Positions 1-9,503 are shown, numbered from the stretch's first letter. The stretch: DNA of 58,657 bases from Clostridium frigoris (GCF_018861865.1 NZ_JAHLDV010000017.1:1-58657), one strand, 5' to 3'. The notes: generated from the sequence alone by a model not told the origin. Translations and numbers: made by a program.

Positions 1-209
1 CTTGTTTGCTATGCCTATTTTTATTACTAACTGCTCTCTTAACACAAAAATTATAGTTCGATATTACTTCATACAAATTCAAGTTTTACATATTAGTTTC
101 CGTGACTACTCAATTTTAGTGTGTTCTTACTACCCCTGTAGCTCTTTCTACTAACGCATTAAAAGCTTCTTAGATAATATGTCCATAATCTTTATGTTAT
201 CTTACTATT
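1..209. other. AT-rich stretch downstream of the fumarase genes; no intact gene
   Basis: No open frame with a ribosome site is seen. On the minus strand there is a weak hairpin (arms 172-180 and 194-202, 8 of 9 paired) just after the fumarase beta stop, without a clear T-run. A 17-codon open stretch at 169-119 closed by a stop at 118-116 reads EAFNALVERATGVVRTH, which looks like the tail of a real protein, but an in-frame stop lies directly before it. It may be a gene remnant or chance. Confidence 0.4.
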
Positions 210-761
210 CTATTTTTGATATTTTTTTCTTTCCGTCTCATAAAGATTATTACCTTCACTATCTATTACAACAACGGCCGGAAAATCTATTACAGTAAGT
301 TTTCTAACGGCTTCAGGGCCTAAATCTTCAAAAGCAATAATTTCGCATTCTTTTATTGATTTAGAAATAAGAGCTCCAGCTCCTCCTATTGCAGCAAAAT
401 AAATAGCACCATTTTTCTTCATTGAATCTACTACAGTTTTGCTTCTAAGCCCTTTTCCAATCATTCCAGTAAGACCTAATTCAAGAAGTGGAACAGTCAA
501 ATCATCCATTCTATAACTAGTAGTTGGACCAGCAGATCCTATTACATTTCCAGGTTTAGTTGGAGCAGGTCCTACATAATATATAATGGCATCTTTTGGA
601 TCAAAAGGTAATTTATCGCCATTGTTAATTGCATCTACCAACCTCTGATGAGCTGCATCTCTTCCTGTATACATAGTTCCTGATATTAAGACACTATCAC
701 CTGATTTTAAATTTTTTAACTTCTCCTGTGTTAATGGAGTAGTTATATGCTTAATTTCCAT
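210..761 (-). CDS. Class I fumarate hydratase, beta subunit
   Basis: This 183-residue protein is the C-terminal half of a two-subunit iron-sulfur fumarase (fumarate + water to L-malate, cytoplasm). It resembles the beta domain of class I fumarase / tartrate dehydratase, with the family stretch VIGSAGPTTSYRMDD near residue 73 and the KNGAIYFAAIGGAGAL segment near residue 115. The length is normal for the split beta subunit. The ATG is preceded by a GGGAGGGG ribosome site that overlaps the stop of the alpha subunit 12 bases upstream, so the two are translationally linked. It is the last gene of the hdr-flx-frd-fum unit. L-tartrate dehydratase cannot be excluded from sequence alone, but the adjacent fumarate reductase favours fumarase. 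Confidence 0.9.
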   Translation of the reverse strand: MEIKHITTPLTQEKLKNLKSGDSVLISGTMYTGRDAAHQRLVDAINNGDKLPFDPKDAIIYYVGPAPTKPGNVIGSAGPTTSYRMDDLTVPLLELGLTGMIGKGLRSKTVVDSMKKNGAIYFAAIGGAGALISKSIKECEIIAFEDLGPEAVRKLTVIDFPAVVVIDSEGNNLYETERKKYQK

Positions 762-773
762 TTTTACCCCTCC

Positions 774-1616
774 CTATATTATTGTTATTGCATGTCTTGC
801 AACATGACAGTTAATATTTACTGCCACTGGTAATCCAGCAATATGTGTTGCAAAAGCTTCCACATTAACGGCAAGGGCTGTAGTATTTCCACCTAGTCCT
901 TGAGGTCCTATTCCTAGTGCGTTAATTTTCTCTAGTAAAGTTAACTCAATTTCTTTTAAATGCTCTGCTTCATTATGACTACCAATATCTCTCGTTAAAG
1001 CTTTCTTAGCAAGATACATTGCTTTATCTGATGTGCCTCCAATTCCAACACCTACAACAATAGGTGGACATGGATTGGGACCTGCAAGTGAAACCGCTTC
1101 TACAACAAAATCAAGTACACCAGCTAAACCATCTGATGGTTTAAGCATTTTTAATCTACTCATATTCTCACTACCAAAACCTTTTGGAGCTAATGTTACT
1201 TTGACTTTATCACCTTGCACAATATCATAATAGATTACAGCAGGAGTATTATCTCCTGTGTTTTTTCTTTTTAAAGGATCTTCTACAACGGATTTTCTTA
1301 AATATCCTTCTTTATATCCACGTCGTACTCCTTCATTAATAGCATCTGTAATATTTCCACCTATTAACTCAACCTCTTGACCTACTTCTACAAATACTAC
1401 AGCCATACCTGTATCCTGACAAATTGGAACTTGGTCGTTTTTTGCAATTTCAGCATTTTTAAGCAAATTACTTATTATATCTCTTCCTACAGGAGATGTT
1501 TCTTCCTTTTCGGCTTTATGAAAAGCACCTAATACGTCTTCTCCCACATAAAAATTAGTCTTAATACTCATGTCTTTTAAAGCATTTTCAATTTCTTTTA
1601 CATCCACTTTACGCAT
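774..1616 (-). CDS. Class I fumarate hydratase, alpha subunit
   Basis: A 280-residue alpha subunit of the oxygen-sensitive [4Fe-4S] fumarase, partner of the beta subunit just downstream. Visible family features are VPICQDTGMAVVFVEVG with the first cluster cysteine, the GSENMSRLKML segment, and NPCPPIVVGVGIGGTSDKAM with another conserved cysteine. The frame is open up to 1688, but the start is placed at the ATG at 1616 (MRKVDVKEIENAL). That ATG follows an AAAGGAG ribosome site and gives the usual family length. A 139-base gap separates it from the fumarate reductase flavoprotein upstream. Its place in the unit implies it supplies fumarate from malate to the reductase, or works in reverse. Confidence 0.9.
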   Translation of the reverse strand: MRKVDVKEIENALKDMSIKTNFYVGEDVLGAFHKAEKEETSPVGRDIISNLLKNAEIAKNDQVPICQDTGMAVVFVEVGQEVELIGGNITDAINEGVRRGYKEGYLRKSVVEDPLKRKNTGDNTPAVIYYDIVQGDKVKVTLAPKGFGSENMSRLKMLKPSDGLAGVLDFVVEAVSLAGPNPCPPIVVGVGIGGTSDKAMYLAKKALTRDIGSHNEAEHLKEIELTLLEKINALGIGPQGLGGNTTALAVNVEAFATHIAGLPVAVNINCHVARHAITII

Positions 1617-1755
1617 GAACCAACAACTCCTTTCATTTTTTTTATTTTCAACGCAATAATCTATTTCCTTTATATCATCGCCTTTCAAGCTATATTACAT
1701 TTAGTTTTATAAAAACAAATAATCCAAGGCTTAGTAAAACTCTGCCTATATAGTA

Positions 1756-3366
1756 TTATTTATTATTTTCTCTTCCATGAGTATAATGTGGTAACAACAT
1801 AGGAGAAATTTTGTCTGTGACTATGCCGTTTTCCTCAAGGCTCTTGTGGTATTTTTTAACATGGTCAAGGCTAAGTTCTTTCACATTAACTTTTTTGCAA
1901 TTTTCACCTGCATGTGCTCCAGCTCTACGTCCAAAAACAATAATATCTAATAGTGAATTACCCATTAACCTGTTACTACCGTGGATTCCCCCTGAAGCTT
2001 CTCCTGCCACATAAAGGTTTTCTACCTTAGTTTGACCATTTTCACCAATTAAAAGCCCTCCATTTTGATAATGTAGTGTTGGATATACGAGAATTGGATC
2101 TATCCTCATATCAATACCAAATTTTTGGTACATTCTGAGCATTGCTGGAAGTCTCTTTTCAATTGTTCCTTCACCATTAATTAATTCTATTAAAGGAGTA
2201 TCTAACCATATGCCTTTTTCCCCTGCAGCTGTATCAATACCCTTATTTCTTATATGACATTCTCTAATTAATGCAGATGTTTCTACATCCCTGGTTTCAA
2301 GATGATAAGTAAATTGCTCACCATCAATATTTAGAGGTGTCGCCCCTAAACTACGAACCTTCTCCGTAACAAGTGCTCCAAAAATTTGTGGAGGATATGC
2401 TACTCCTGTAGGGTGATACTGCACAGCATCTGCGAAAATGAGTTCAGCTCCTGCTCTATATCCTAGGATTAGCCCGTCCGCTGTAGCACCATAATGATTT
2501 GTTGTAGGAAAACCTTGATAATGAAGTCGTCCTGCACCTCCTGTTGTTATAATAACAGTTTTAGCTCTTGCTATTAGATATTCCTCTGTTTCTATATTAA
2601 ATAATACAGCTCCAGCAGCCTTACCATCTTTGTCTAGGATTATCTCCACAGCGGGTGAGAATTCTACCACTTCGATACCTTTGTTAATAACTTCATCCCT
2701 AAGGACACGCATGATTTCAGCTCCTGAATAGTCGGCAGCAGCATGCATTCTTTTTCTTGATGTTCCACCTCCGTGGGTAGTGACCATTGTACCATCTTTT
2801 TCTTTATCAAACATTACCCCAAGTTCATTCAACCATTTTATTGCTCCTGGAGCATCCATTACAAGAGCATTAACAAGTTCTTTTTTATTGGTAAAATGTC
2901 CACCTCCCATTACATCCATGTAATGTTTTGCAGGAGAATCATCTGGCTTATCTGCAGCCTGTATTCCACCTTCAGCCATCATCGTATTGGCGTCACCAAA
3001 ACGTAATTTTGTGGTAATTAATACATTGGCTCCTGTTTTGTGGGCTTCCAGAGCTGCTGAGGCTCCAGCTCCTCCTCCACCTATTATTAAAACATCTACA
3101 TCATAATCTACTTTAGTTAAATCCATATCTAAATTTTTAAGTCTACTTTTAGCTTCAATAAGTTCTGCAAGTTGTAATGGAACCTTAGATCCTTTGCTCG
3201 GTCCAACACTTAAATTTTTGAACTCATCTTCCTTATAATCCGGATAATTTTCCTTTAATATATCTTCCTTTTCCTTAGCACTCATCCTCGGAAACTGAAC
3301 TCCTAGTCTTTGCTCACGGGTGGCCTCTACCTTCTTTATTAGCACCCTCATTTCTGCTGTATACAT
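1756..3366 (-). CDS. Fumarate reductase / succinate dehydrogenase-type flavoprotein subunit (TfrA-like)
   Basis: A 536-residue FAD subunit of the succinate dehydrogenase/fumarate reductase superfamily. A Rossmann FAD motif (VLIIGGGGAGASAALEA) lies near residue 93 after a roughly 90-residue N-terminal extension. THGGGTSRKRMH (near 195), GGAGRLHYQG, NHYGATADGL, DAVQYHPTG and the C-terminal VAGEASGGIHGSNRLMGNS follow as in the family. It has no signal peptide and no membrane-anchor genes nearby, so a soluble enzyme is expected, unlike membrane FrdABCD. The next gene upstream is its FeS subunit, then the flx/hdr genes. This resembles thiol:fumarate reductase (TfrA) of methanogens more than quinone-linked enzymes. 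Fumarate as substrate is inferred from the fumarase genes. A GGGAGG ribosome site supports the ATG. Confidence 0.85.
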   Translation of the reverse strand: MYTAEMRVLIKKVEATREQRLGVQFPRMSAKEKEDILKENYPDYKEDEFKNLSVGPSKGSKVPLQLAELIEAKSRLKNLDMDLTKVDYDVDVLIIGGGGAGASAALEAHKTGANVLITTKLRFGDANTMMAEGGIQAADKPDDSPAKHYMDVMGGGHFTNKKELVNALVMDAPGAIKWLNELGVMFDKEKDGTMVTTHGGGTSRKRMHAAADYSGAEIMRVLRDEVINKGIEVVEFSPAVEIILDKDGKAAGAVLFNIETEEYLIARAKTVIITTGGAGRLHYQGFPTTNHYGATADGLILGYRAGAELIFADAVQYHPTGVAYPPQIFGALVTEKVRSLGATPLNIDGEQFTYHLETRDVETSALIRECHIRNKGIDTAAGEKGIWLDTPLIELINGEGTIEKRLPAMLRMYQKFGIDMRIDPILVYPTLHYQNGGLLIGENGQTKVENLYVAGEASGGIHGSNRLMGNSLLDIIVFGRRAGAHAGENCKKVNVKELSLDHVKKYHKSLEENGIVTDKISPMLLPHYTHGRENNK

Positions 3367-3416
3367 TAAAATACCTCCCTGGTAACCCTATATTTTATGA
3401 GATTTATTGGTGCTCT

Positions 3417-4097
3417 TTACTTTGTAATATCTCTTGTGTTATATAATTCCTTTAATTCATCTATACTTTTAATCATTAATTCTTTCATTGAATTATCATA
3501 CTCGCCTTCTTGAATCTCTTTCACCCTTTTTGTCAAATCTTCTGTTTCAGGGGCAATGTATTTGCCTGTAAGTCTTCGAGCAAGCATTGCTACTTGATAA
3601 TGAGTTATACCTGCAGGGCACCTAGAAGCACAGATTCCGCACATAACACAATCAAAAGATTCATGAGCACATTTCTCGATATCCCCTCTTTGAGCACTGG
3701 CAATATACTGCATAACATTAAGCCCTTGTGGGCACCCTTTAGTACATGAATTACAACCAATACAGCTATATATTTCAGGATAAAGTTTCATCATTGTATC
3801 AGCTGTTGGCGCTAGTTCGTTCATATCATAAGTTCTTTTATCTCCAGGGAAAAATGGCAATTGAGTAAGATACATACCATCTTCAACCTTAGTTTGACAT
3901 GCTAAACATACCTTTAATTCATTCTTGCCTTTGATTCTATATATTGTGGAACAAGCACCGCAAAAGCCGCCCCTACATCCACATCCTCTTACTAATTTGT
4001 ACCCTGCATATTCCATTGAATCCATAATTGTAAGACTTGAAGGTACAGAATATTTTTTATTTAATATATATATTTCCACCATTTCTTTGTTGGACAT
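3417..4097 (-). CDS. Fumarate reductase-type iron-sulfur subunit (TfrB N-terminal-like)
   Basis: A 226-residue electron-transfer subunit. An N-terminal plant-type [2Fe-2S] domain carries GCGCRGGFCGAC (near residue 38) and a later CLAC. The C-terminal alpha-helical part has two [4Fe-4S] motifs, CIGCNSCTKGCP and CVMCGICASRCP. Classical SdhB/FrdB carry a different third cluster. This pattern is that of TfrB or HdrC-like subunits. Methanogen TfrB also has a C-terminal CCG domain, which is missing here and is instead encoded separately by hdrB at the start of the same unit. An AAAGGAGG ribosome site supports the ATG. It probably carries electrons between the flavoprotein and the Flx/Hdr proteins; the exact route is inference. 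Confidence 0.85.
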   Translation of the reverse strand: MSNKEMVEIYILNKKYSVPSSLTIMDSMEYAGYKLVRGCGCRGGFCGACSTIYRIKGKNELKVCLACQTKVEDGMYLTQLPFFPGDKRTYDMNELAPTADTMMKLYPEIYSCIGCNSCTKGCPQGLNVMQYIASAQRGDIEKCAHESFDCVMCGICASRCPAGITHYQVAMLARRLTGKYIAPETEDLTKRVKEIQEGEYDNSMKELMIKSIDELKELYNTRDITK

Positions 4098-4159
4098 TTT
4101 ATATGCCTCCTTTATCCCAAATCTCTAATGGGATGGTTTGAACTGTTTTTTTATTAATA

Positions 4160-5011
4160 TTAATATTCATCAGGAAGTTCATCTATTTCATCGCATCTAA
4201 ATACTGGACCATCTTTACACACATACTTATCTCCAATATTACAACGTCCACATTTTCCTACGCCGCATTTCATTTTTAATTCTAACGTTGTATATACCTG
4301 CTCCTTCTTAAATCCTATTTCCATAAGTGTTTGAAGAGTATATTTAATCATGATAGGCGGCCCACATAACAAGGCTACTTTATCAGCACTAAATTCAATT
4401 TCTTTAACGTAAGATGGAACAAATCCTACATGTCCTTCCCACCCTTCGGCTTCTCTATCAACAGTTAAATGAACCTTTGTATTAGGCATTGATGGCCAGT
4501 TTTCAAAAATATCCTTTTGAAAGACAAGATCTTCAGGTGATCTTGATCCATATAGAATATCTACCTTTCCATAATTCTCTCTATTATCCATTACATAGTT
4601 TATAACAGAGCGAATAGGTGCTAAGCCTATGCCACCACCGATGAAAAGAAGGTCTTTTCCTTTTAGTTCATCATCAACAGGAAAATTATTTCCATAGGGT
4701 CCTCTTATTCCAATTTCACTTCCTACCTCTAAACCATGTAGATATTCTGTAACCACACCACATCTTTTTACACTAAACTCCATATAATTCTTTTGCGTTG
4801 GAGAAGAAGTGATTGAGAAAATAGCTTCTCCAAATGGAGGAACCGAAATCATCGCACATTGACCTGGCATATGTTCAAATGGTTTTCCACCACCAGGTTT
4901 TGTAACTTTAAAAGTAGTTACATCATGTGTATCTTCCATAATGTCAACTATCTCGGCTATTTCTGGCATTAAAGGATTTACATGTTCATGTTCATTACAA
5001 GTACAGCTCAT
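4160..5011 (-). CDS. flxA: FAD/NAD(P)H oxidoreductase subunit, FlxA/AsrB-like
   Basis: A 283-residue ferredoxin-NADP reductase-fold protein, the likely entry point for NAD(P)H electrons. It has the flavin-binding region (GQCAMISVPPFGEAIFSITS), the nucleotide-binding FIGGGIGLAPIRSV near residue 125, LLCGPPIM, and a C-terminal cysteine motif CGVGKCGRCNIG with a fourth cysteine (YVC) that binds [2Fe-2S] in dihydroorotate dehydrogenase K and AsrB homologues. The open frame extends to a GTG at 5023, but the ATG at 5011 is used because GGGTGGTG lies upstream at good spacing. It starts one base after the stop of flxB. The neighbours match the FlxABCD-HdrABC complex; an AsrB-type sulfite reductase subunit is unlikely because no AsrC gene is present. 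Confidence 0.8.
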   Translation of the reverse strand: MSCTCNEHEHVNPLMPEIAEIVDIMEDTHDVTTFKVTKPGGGKPFEHMPGQCAMISVPPFGEAIFSITSSPTQKNYMEFSVKRCGVVTEYLHGLEVGSEIGIRGPYGNNFPVDDELKGKDLLFIGGGIGLAPIRSVINYVMDNRENYGKVDILYGSRSPEDLVFQKDIFENWPSMPNTKVHLTVDREAEGWEGHVGFVPSYVKEIEFSADKVALLCGPPIMIKYTLQTLMEIGFKKEQVYTTLELKMKCGVGKCGRCNIGDKYVCKDGPVFRCDEIDELPDEY

Positions 5012-5012
5012 T

Positions 5013-6047
5013 TTATTCACCACCCAACTTTTTAATTACTTTAACAATATCCAAATGAACTGGGCATTTTTCAACGCACCTTCCACATCCAACGCATCCA
5101 TATACGCCCTCATTATTATTGGGATAATAAACAAGCTTATGCATGAAACGCTGCCTGAATCTTTCCTTTTGAGTTTTTCTGATATTTCCATGTGCCATAA
5201 GAGTAAAGTCCGAAAACATGCATGAATCCCAACAACGGAACCTTTCTCCCGATGTATCACCTTTAAAGTCAGAAATATCATAACAATGACAAGTAGGACA
5301 TACATAAGTACATGAACCACATCCTAAGCATCGCTCACTAAGTTCTCCCCAAATTTCAGATTCAAATAACTCATTAAGCTCTCCAGTTATTTTTTTAGGA
5401 TTTATATTTGCCAAAGGAAGATCTTTCACTTTCTCTTTTGTAGCTTCTTGTAATACCTTTAATTCACTTTTATCTTGCTCTGTAACATCCTCTAAAATAT
5501 CAATTAATTTTTTTGTTAAGTTTTCACCTTTTTGAGTTTGTGGATTCCAAAGTATGCTATCCCCAATATCCCAGGTGTTAACATCTACTTCTTCAGACGC
5601 TGTTTCTGGCTTAATCCCAAATGAGCTACAAAAACAAGTTTCCGAAGGATTAAAACAGGCCATTGAAACGATAGTTCCTTTTGTCCGCCTTTCCTCGTAT
5701 AAAGCATCTACAGGCTCACCCAGGAATACATTGTCAAGTAACTTAAAACTCCTTGCATCACAATGCCTTACCCCAAATAATACGTACTCCTCTTTCTTTC
5801 CTCCTACATTCTTTAGTTCAAGTTTTTTGCCATCCCTTTTAAACTTTAAGTAGGTTTCACTTTGAGGGAAAATAAAACTTTTTGGTGAAATATTTGTTTT
5901 CAGTTTTTCTACATTCACCGCATCTCCTTGTTTCCACATATCAAAGTTTACTTTTCCATCCACTTCAATAGGTAAAAACAGTTCATAGGATTTATCAATA
6001 ATACTAAAAAGCTCTGAAAACTTATTCTTTAATATTTTCTTCATCAT
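5013..6047 (-). CDS. flxB: 4Fe-4S dicluster subunit, FlxB/AsrA-like
   Basis: A 344-residue soluble iron-sulfur protein with an AsrA-like N-terminal region and two ferredoxin-type motifs, CLGCGSCTYVCPTCHC (near residue 240) and CVGCGRCVEKCP (near 318). Proteins of this type pass electrons from the FAD/NAD(P)H subunit to the rest of the complex. The gene starts with two tandem ATGs after GGAGGTG and overlaps the flxC stop by four bases, which indicates translational coupling. The following gene is the NAD(P)H-binding subunit. Assignment as FlxB rests mainly on gene order; anaerobic sulfite reductase A is the closest alternative family name. Confidence 0.75.
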   Translation of the reverse strand: MMKKILKNKFSELFSIIDKSYELFLPIEVDGKVNFDMWKQGDAVNVEKLKTNISPKSFIFPQSETYLKFKRDGKKLELKNVGGKKEEYVLFGVRHCDARSFKLLDNVFLGEPVDALYEERRTKGTIVSMACFNPSETCFCSSFGIKPETASEEVDVNTWDIGDSILWNPQTQKGENLTKKLIDILEDVTEQDKSELKVLQEATKEKVKDLPLANINPKKITGELNELFESEIWGELSERCLGCGSCTYVCPTCHCYDISDFKGDTSGERFRCWDSCMFSDFTLMAHGNIRKTQKERFRQRFMHKLVYYPNNNEGVYGCVGCGRCVEKCPVHLDIVKVIKKLGGE

Positions 6048-7027
6048 TTTTTTTCACCTCCATGCGATGTAAATGAATCACTATCATCCAGTTTAAACAT
6101 ACCTATTGGAGCTTGTTTAGCTGGATCTACTCCTGCATCATATTCACCGTAAAGTTCGTTTATATCTTTCATAATTTTACTGTTTAATAAGTAAAGCGGT
6201 ATATTAGCTGGACATACTCTGCTACATTCTCCACAGTCTACGCAACGACCAGCAACGTGGTAAGCCCTAATAACATGATAGAACTGATCTTCACTTTCTA
6301 CATTTGCTTTACCTGATACATCTGCCTTATCATTGTCAAAAATACATTTTACACAATTACATGCAGGACATATATTACGACAAGCATTACATCTTATGCA
6401 TTTTGAAAATTGAGCAGACCAAAAATCAGATCGTTCTTTATCAGTTAGAGCTTCAAGTTTTTCCACTTCTTTAAATCGTTCTAGTGGATCTACTTCTCTA
6501 GTTACAGCATCCGACATCAACTGATCATAAACTACAGGATTAGGTCGTCTACATCTAATACATTTATCATATTCAAATTCCTTTGAGGTAACCTTCTTTT
6601 CACCATCTTTTTTTACAAATATAATTTCATCCCCAGATCTTTTAACGCTTAATAGACCTTTATTTAATCCTTCTTTTTTTACTTTCTCTGGGTCAATCAT
6701 GCCAGGACAACTTATTCCATATACAACAACCTTATCGCGATCTATTCTGTTATCATTTATCAGTTGGTTAAATCCAAGAGAATCGCATCCCTTTAAAAAT
6801 ATACCTACTTTTTTATTATCTTTTAATTCCTTAAGCAAGTATTTACTTAGGTTGTTAACGCAGAAACAATCCCATACTAAAGAATCTACTTTATCGACCT
6901 CTGTAATAAATACGGGATAAGAATCATCAAATGTATCGCCCTTTTCCCAGCCTATAATTTTTTCTACTTCCCCATTTTCTAGGGCTAATTTTGCGGTCTC
7001 TCTTATTTTTTTTGTTATCTTATCCAT
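6044..7027 (-). CDS. flxC: 4Fe-4S subunit, FlxC / FrhB-FdhB-like
   Basis: A 327-residue iron-sulfur protein with a single CIRCRRPNPV motif (near residue 165), a cysteine-rich CIRCNACRNICPACNCVKC segment (near 215) and a C-terminal ferredoxin motif CVDCGECSRVCP (near 265). This resembles coenzyme F420 hydrogenase/dehydrogenase beta-type and FlxC proteins and would wire the NAD(P)H module to HdrA. It overlaps flxD by 13 bases upstream and flxB by 4 downstream, so the subunits are probably made in fixed ratio. No hydrogenase or formate dehydrogenase gene is next to it, so FlxC is preferred over FrhB. Confidence 0.7.
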   Translation of the reverse strand: MDKITKKIRETAKLALENGEVEKIIGWEKGDTFDDSYPVFITEVDKVDSLVWDCFCVNNLSKYLLKELKDNKKVGIFLKGCDSLGFNQLINDNRIDRDKVVVYGISCPGMIDPEKVKKEGLNKGLLSVKRSGDEIIFVKKDGEKKVTSKEFEYDKCIRCRRPNPVVYDQLMSDAVTREVDPLERFKEVEKLEALTDKERSDFWSAQFSKCIRCNACRNICPACNCVKCIFDNDKADVSGKANVESEDQFYHVIRAYHVAGRCVDCGECSRVCPANIPLYLLNSKIMKDINELYGEYDAGVDPAKQAPIGMFKLDDSDSFTSHGGEKK

Positions 7028-7479
7028 CTTTCATCCCTCAACTTTCTATTAGGGCCAAGTTTATGAACTTTCTCTAATACGTCATTCATAACGCTTGAAA
7101 ATTTTTGTCCTTCGGCTGCTGAAATCCAATCCACTCTAAAACGTTCTTTTTCTATACCCATAAATACAAGCAAATTTGTCAAAATTGAAAAACGACGTCT
7201 TGTATGATAATTCCCACTTGTATAATGGCAATCCCCTGGATGACAACCGGCAATTACTACACCGTCAGCCCCATGTTGGAATGCACGAAGTATAAAGTTT
7301 TCACTTACTCTACATGAGCATGGAACCCTAATAATTTTAACATTGGCAGGATAAGCTAATCTGCTTGTCCCCGCTAAATCTGCGCCTGCATAACTACACC
7401 AGTTACAACAAAAAGCTACAATTAAGGGTTCAAATTCACTTTTATCTATCCCCTCAATTTTTTTGGCTTCTATCGACAT
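7015..7479 (-). CDS. flxD: MvhD/FlxD-type [2Fe-2S] electron carrier
   Basis: A 154-residue MvhD-family protein. Its conserved cysteines are seen in CCNWCSYAGADLAG (near residue 25), VPCSCRV (near 53) and GCHPGDCHYTSGN (near 78). These hold the [2Fe-2S] cluster that brings electrons from a hydrogenase, formate dehydrogenase or Flx module to HdrA. It overlaps the hdrA 3' end by 10 bases and has a GGAGGTGG ribosome site before its ATG. With no hydrogenase nearby, its donor is probably the FlxABC module. Length is typical. Confidence 0.85.
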   Translation of the reverse strand: MSIEAKKIEGIDKSEFEPLIVAFCCNWCSYAGADLAGTSRLAYPANVKIIRVPCSCRVSENFILRAFQHGADGVVIAGCHPGDCHYTSGNYHTRRRFSILTNLLVFMGIEKERFRVDWISAAEGQKFSSVMNDVLEKVHKLGPNRKLRDERWIR

Positions 7480-9455
7480 ATTGCATCCACCTCCGCTAAA
7501 ATCTGTTTATTAGTAAATCCTTTAAGATCAATGGCACCAGGACGACAAGCTACAGTACATCCACCACATCCTTGACAAAGTGCTTCATTTACACTTGCAA
7601 CTATTTTAGTAATTATATTTCCATTCTCTTTAACTTCAATTGTTTTTGATGAGATTGCATCATATGGACATATTTTAGTACACGCAAGACATCCACTACA
7701 AATTGATTCATCTACTTTCGAAACACAAGGATTGTTAACCAATTTATCCTTACTTAATACGCCAATTACCTTTGCTGCTGCAGCACTTGCTTGTGCTACT
7801 GTTTCTGGTATATCCTTTGGTCCTTGACATGCTCCTGCTAGAAATATTCCTGCAGAATGAGTTTCAACAGGACGAAGTTTTGGATGAGCCTCTGTAAAAA
7901 AATTATTTGTATCTGTACTTATACCTAATATTCTTTTAATTGTAGTTGCATCATCTTTGGCCTTAGTTGCCGCAGCGAGCACTACTATATCTGCATCAAT
8001 TTGAACTGTCTCCCCAGTCGAAGCATCAATAGCATTAACTTGAAGATTCTCTCCATTTGGAAAGATTTTGCCTACCATTCCTTTAATATAATGAACACCA
8101 AATTCTTCAACAGCTCTTCTCTGGAATTCTTCAAAGTTTTTCCCAGGTGTACGAACATCTATATAAAAAACATAGGCCTCCATATCAGGATAATGATCCT
8201 TTAGTAACATTGCATGTTTTGCTGTATACATACAACAAATTTTTGAACAATAAGGTTTACCCCTTAAGGACTTGTCCCTTGAACCCACGCATTGTATAAA
8301 CACTACTTTTTTAGGCACTCTTTGATCTGATGGACATAATAGATGACCCGCTGTTGGACCCGCAGCATTTGTTAATCTCTCAAATTCAAGAGATGTTATT
8401 ACATCAGGATGTTGCCCATACTGGTATTCTCCAAATTTATCTAAACTTATAATATCATAACCTGTAGATACCACTATTGCACCATATTGTTTTGTTATTT
8501 TAGTATCTACCTGAGAAAAATCAATGGCACCCGCTGTACATACTTTTTCGCATATCCCACATTTTCCTGTTTTAAACTTAATACAATGTTCTCTATCTAT
8601 AACAGGTACGTTTGGTACTGCCTGAGCGAACTGCATATAAATGGCTCCTCTGTTTCTTAAGCCTTCATTAAACTCACTTTTAGCTTTTTTAGAAGGACAT
8701 TTTTCAGTACAAACGCCACAACCAGTACACTTATCCATATTCACACTTCGTGCCTTTTGGTTAATAGTTGCTTCAAAGTTTCCAACATATCCTTTAACTG
8801 ACTCAAGCTCACTGTATGTATATAATGTTATATTTTCATGAGACGCGGCATCTACCATTTTCGGCGTCAAAATACAGGCCGAACAATCTAGTGTTGGGAA
8901 TGTTTTATCTAGTTGAGACATCTTACCACCAATGCTTGGTGACTTCTCAATGATATCAACTTGATAACCAGCCTCAGCAATATCAAGAGCCGTTTGGATT
9001 CCTGCTATTCCGCCACCAATAACAAGTGCCCTTTTCGTTACATCTATTTGACCTGGTGTAAGTTCACTATTTAATGTTGCTTTAGCCACTGCGGCTCTAA
9101 CAAGAGCAATGGCCTTAGGTGTGCCAATTTCTTTATCCTTATGAATCCAAGAACAATGTTCTCGAATATTTGCAACTTCTAATAAATATGGATTTAAACC
9201 TGCTGACTTTGCCGCTTTTCTAAATGTTGCTTCATGCATTCTAGGTGAACATGATGCTACTACAACTCTATCTAATTTTTTCTCTTTTATCGCATTTTTG
9301 ATCAAATTCTGACCTACTTCGGAACACATATATTGATAGTCTTTAGCATATACAACTCCAGGCATTTTTTGTGCTTCTTTTATGACTTTATCAATGTCTA
9401 CGGTAGCTGCTATATTACTTCCACACCAACAAACAAAAACTCCAATTTTCTGCAA
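7470..9455 (-). CDS. hdrA: HdrA-like electron-bifurcating flavoprotein
   Basis: A 661-residue HdrA family subunit, the expected site of flavin-based electron bifurcation. It has an N-terminal cysteine region (VCWCGSN), a thioredoxin-reductase-like FAD motif (RALVIGGGIAGIQTALDIAE near residue 148), a CTGCGVCTEKCP cluster, CIKFKTGKCGICEKVC, the HdrA-specific QCVGSRD and YCSKICCMYT segments, and two C-terminal ferredoxin motifs, CSGCLACTKICP and CQGCGGCTVACRPGA. Length matches bacterial HdrA. Translation appears to begin at a TTG, because AAAGGAGGAATCAAA lies directly before it. The 3' end overlaps flxD. Low-potential electrons from such proteins usually go to ferredoxin; that is family knowledge, not shown here. 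Confidence 0.9.
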   Translation of the reverse strand: MQKIGVFVCWCGSNIAATVDIDKVIKEAQKMPGVVYAKDYQYMCSEVGQNLIKNAIKEKKLDRVVVASCSPRMHEATFRKAAKSAGLNPYLLEVANIREHCSWIHKDKEIGTPKAIALVRAAVAKATLNSELTPGQIDVTKRALVIGGGIAGIQTALDIAEAGYQVDIIEKSPSIGGKMSQLDKTFPTLDCSACILTPKMVDAASHENITLYTYSELESVKGYVGNFEATINQKARSVNMDKCTGCGVCTEKCPSKKAKSEFNEGLRNRGAIYMQFAQAVPNVPVIDREHCIKFKTGKCGICEKVCTAGAIDFSQVDTKITKQYGAIVVSTGYDIISLDKFGEYQYGQHPDVITSLEFERLTNAAGPTAGHLLCPSDQRVPKKVVFIQCVGSRDKSLRGKPYCSKICCMYTAKHAMLLKDHYPDMEAYVFYIDVRTPGKNFEEFQRRAVEEFGVHYIKGMVGKIFPNGENLQVNAIDASTGETVQIDADIVVLAAATKAKDDATTIKRILGISTDTNNFFTEAHPKLRPVETHSAGIFLAGACQGPKDIPETVAQASAAAAKVIGVLSKDKLVNNPCVSKVDESICSGCLACTKICPYDAISSKTIEVKENGNIITKIVASVNEALCQGCGGCTVACRPGAIDLKGFTNKQILAEVDAICR

Positions 9456-9503
9456 TTTGATTCCTCCTTTAAAAATAATAGTATCATTATTTTAATGTAA
9501 AAA

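Noticed and set aside
5036-5320. Overlapping 94-codon frame on the minus strand inside flxB
   Set aside because: It lies in another frame within a clear FlxB gene, has no family likeness and no ribosome site.
4160-6047. AsrAB anaerobic sulfite reductase
   Set aside because: No AsrC (siroheme) subunit is present, and the genes sit between MvhD/HdrABC and fumarate reductase genes, which fits FlxAB better.
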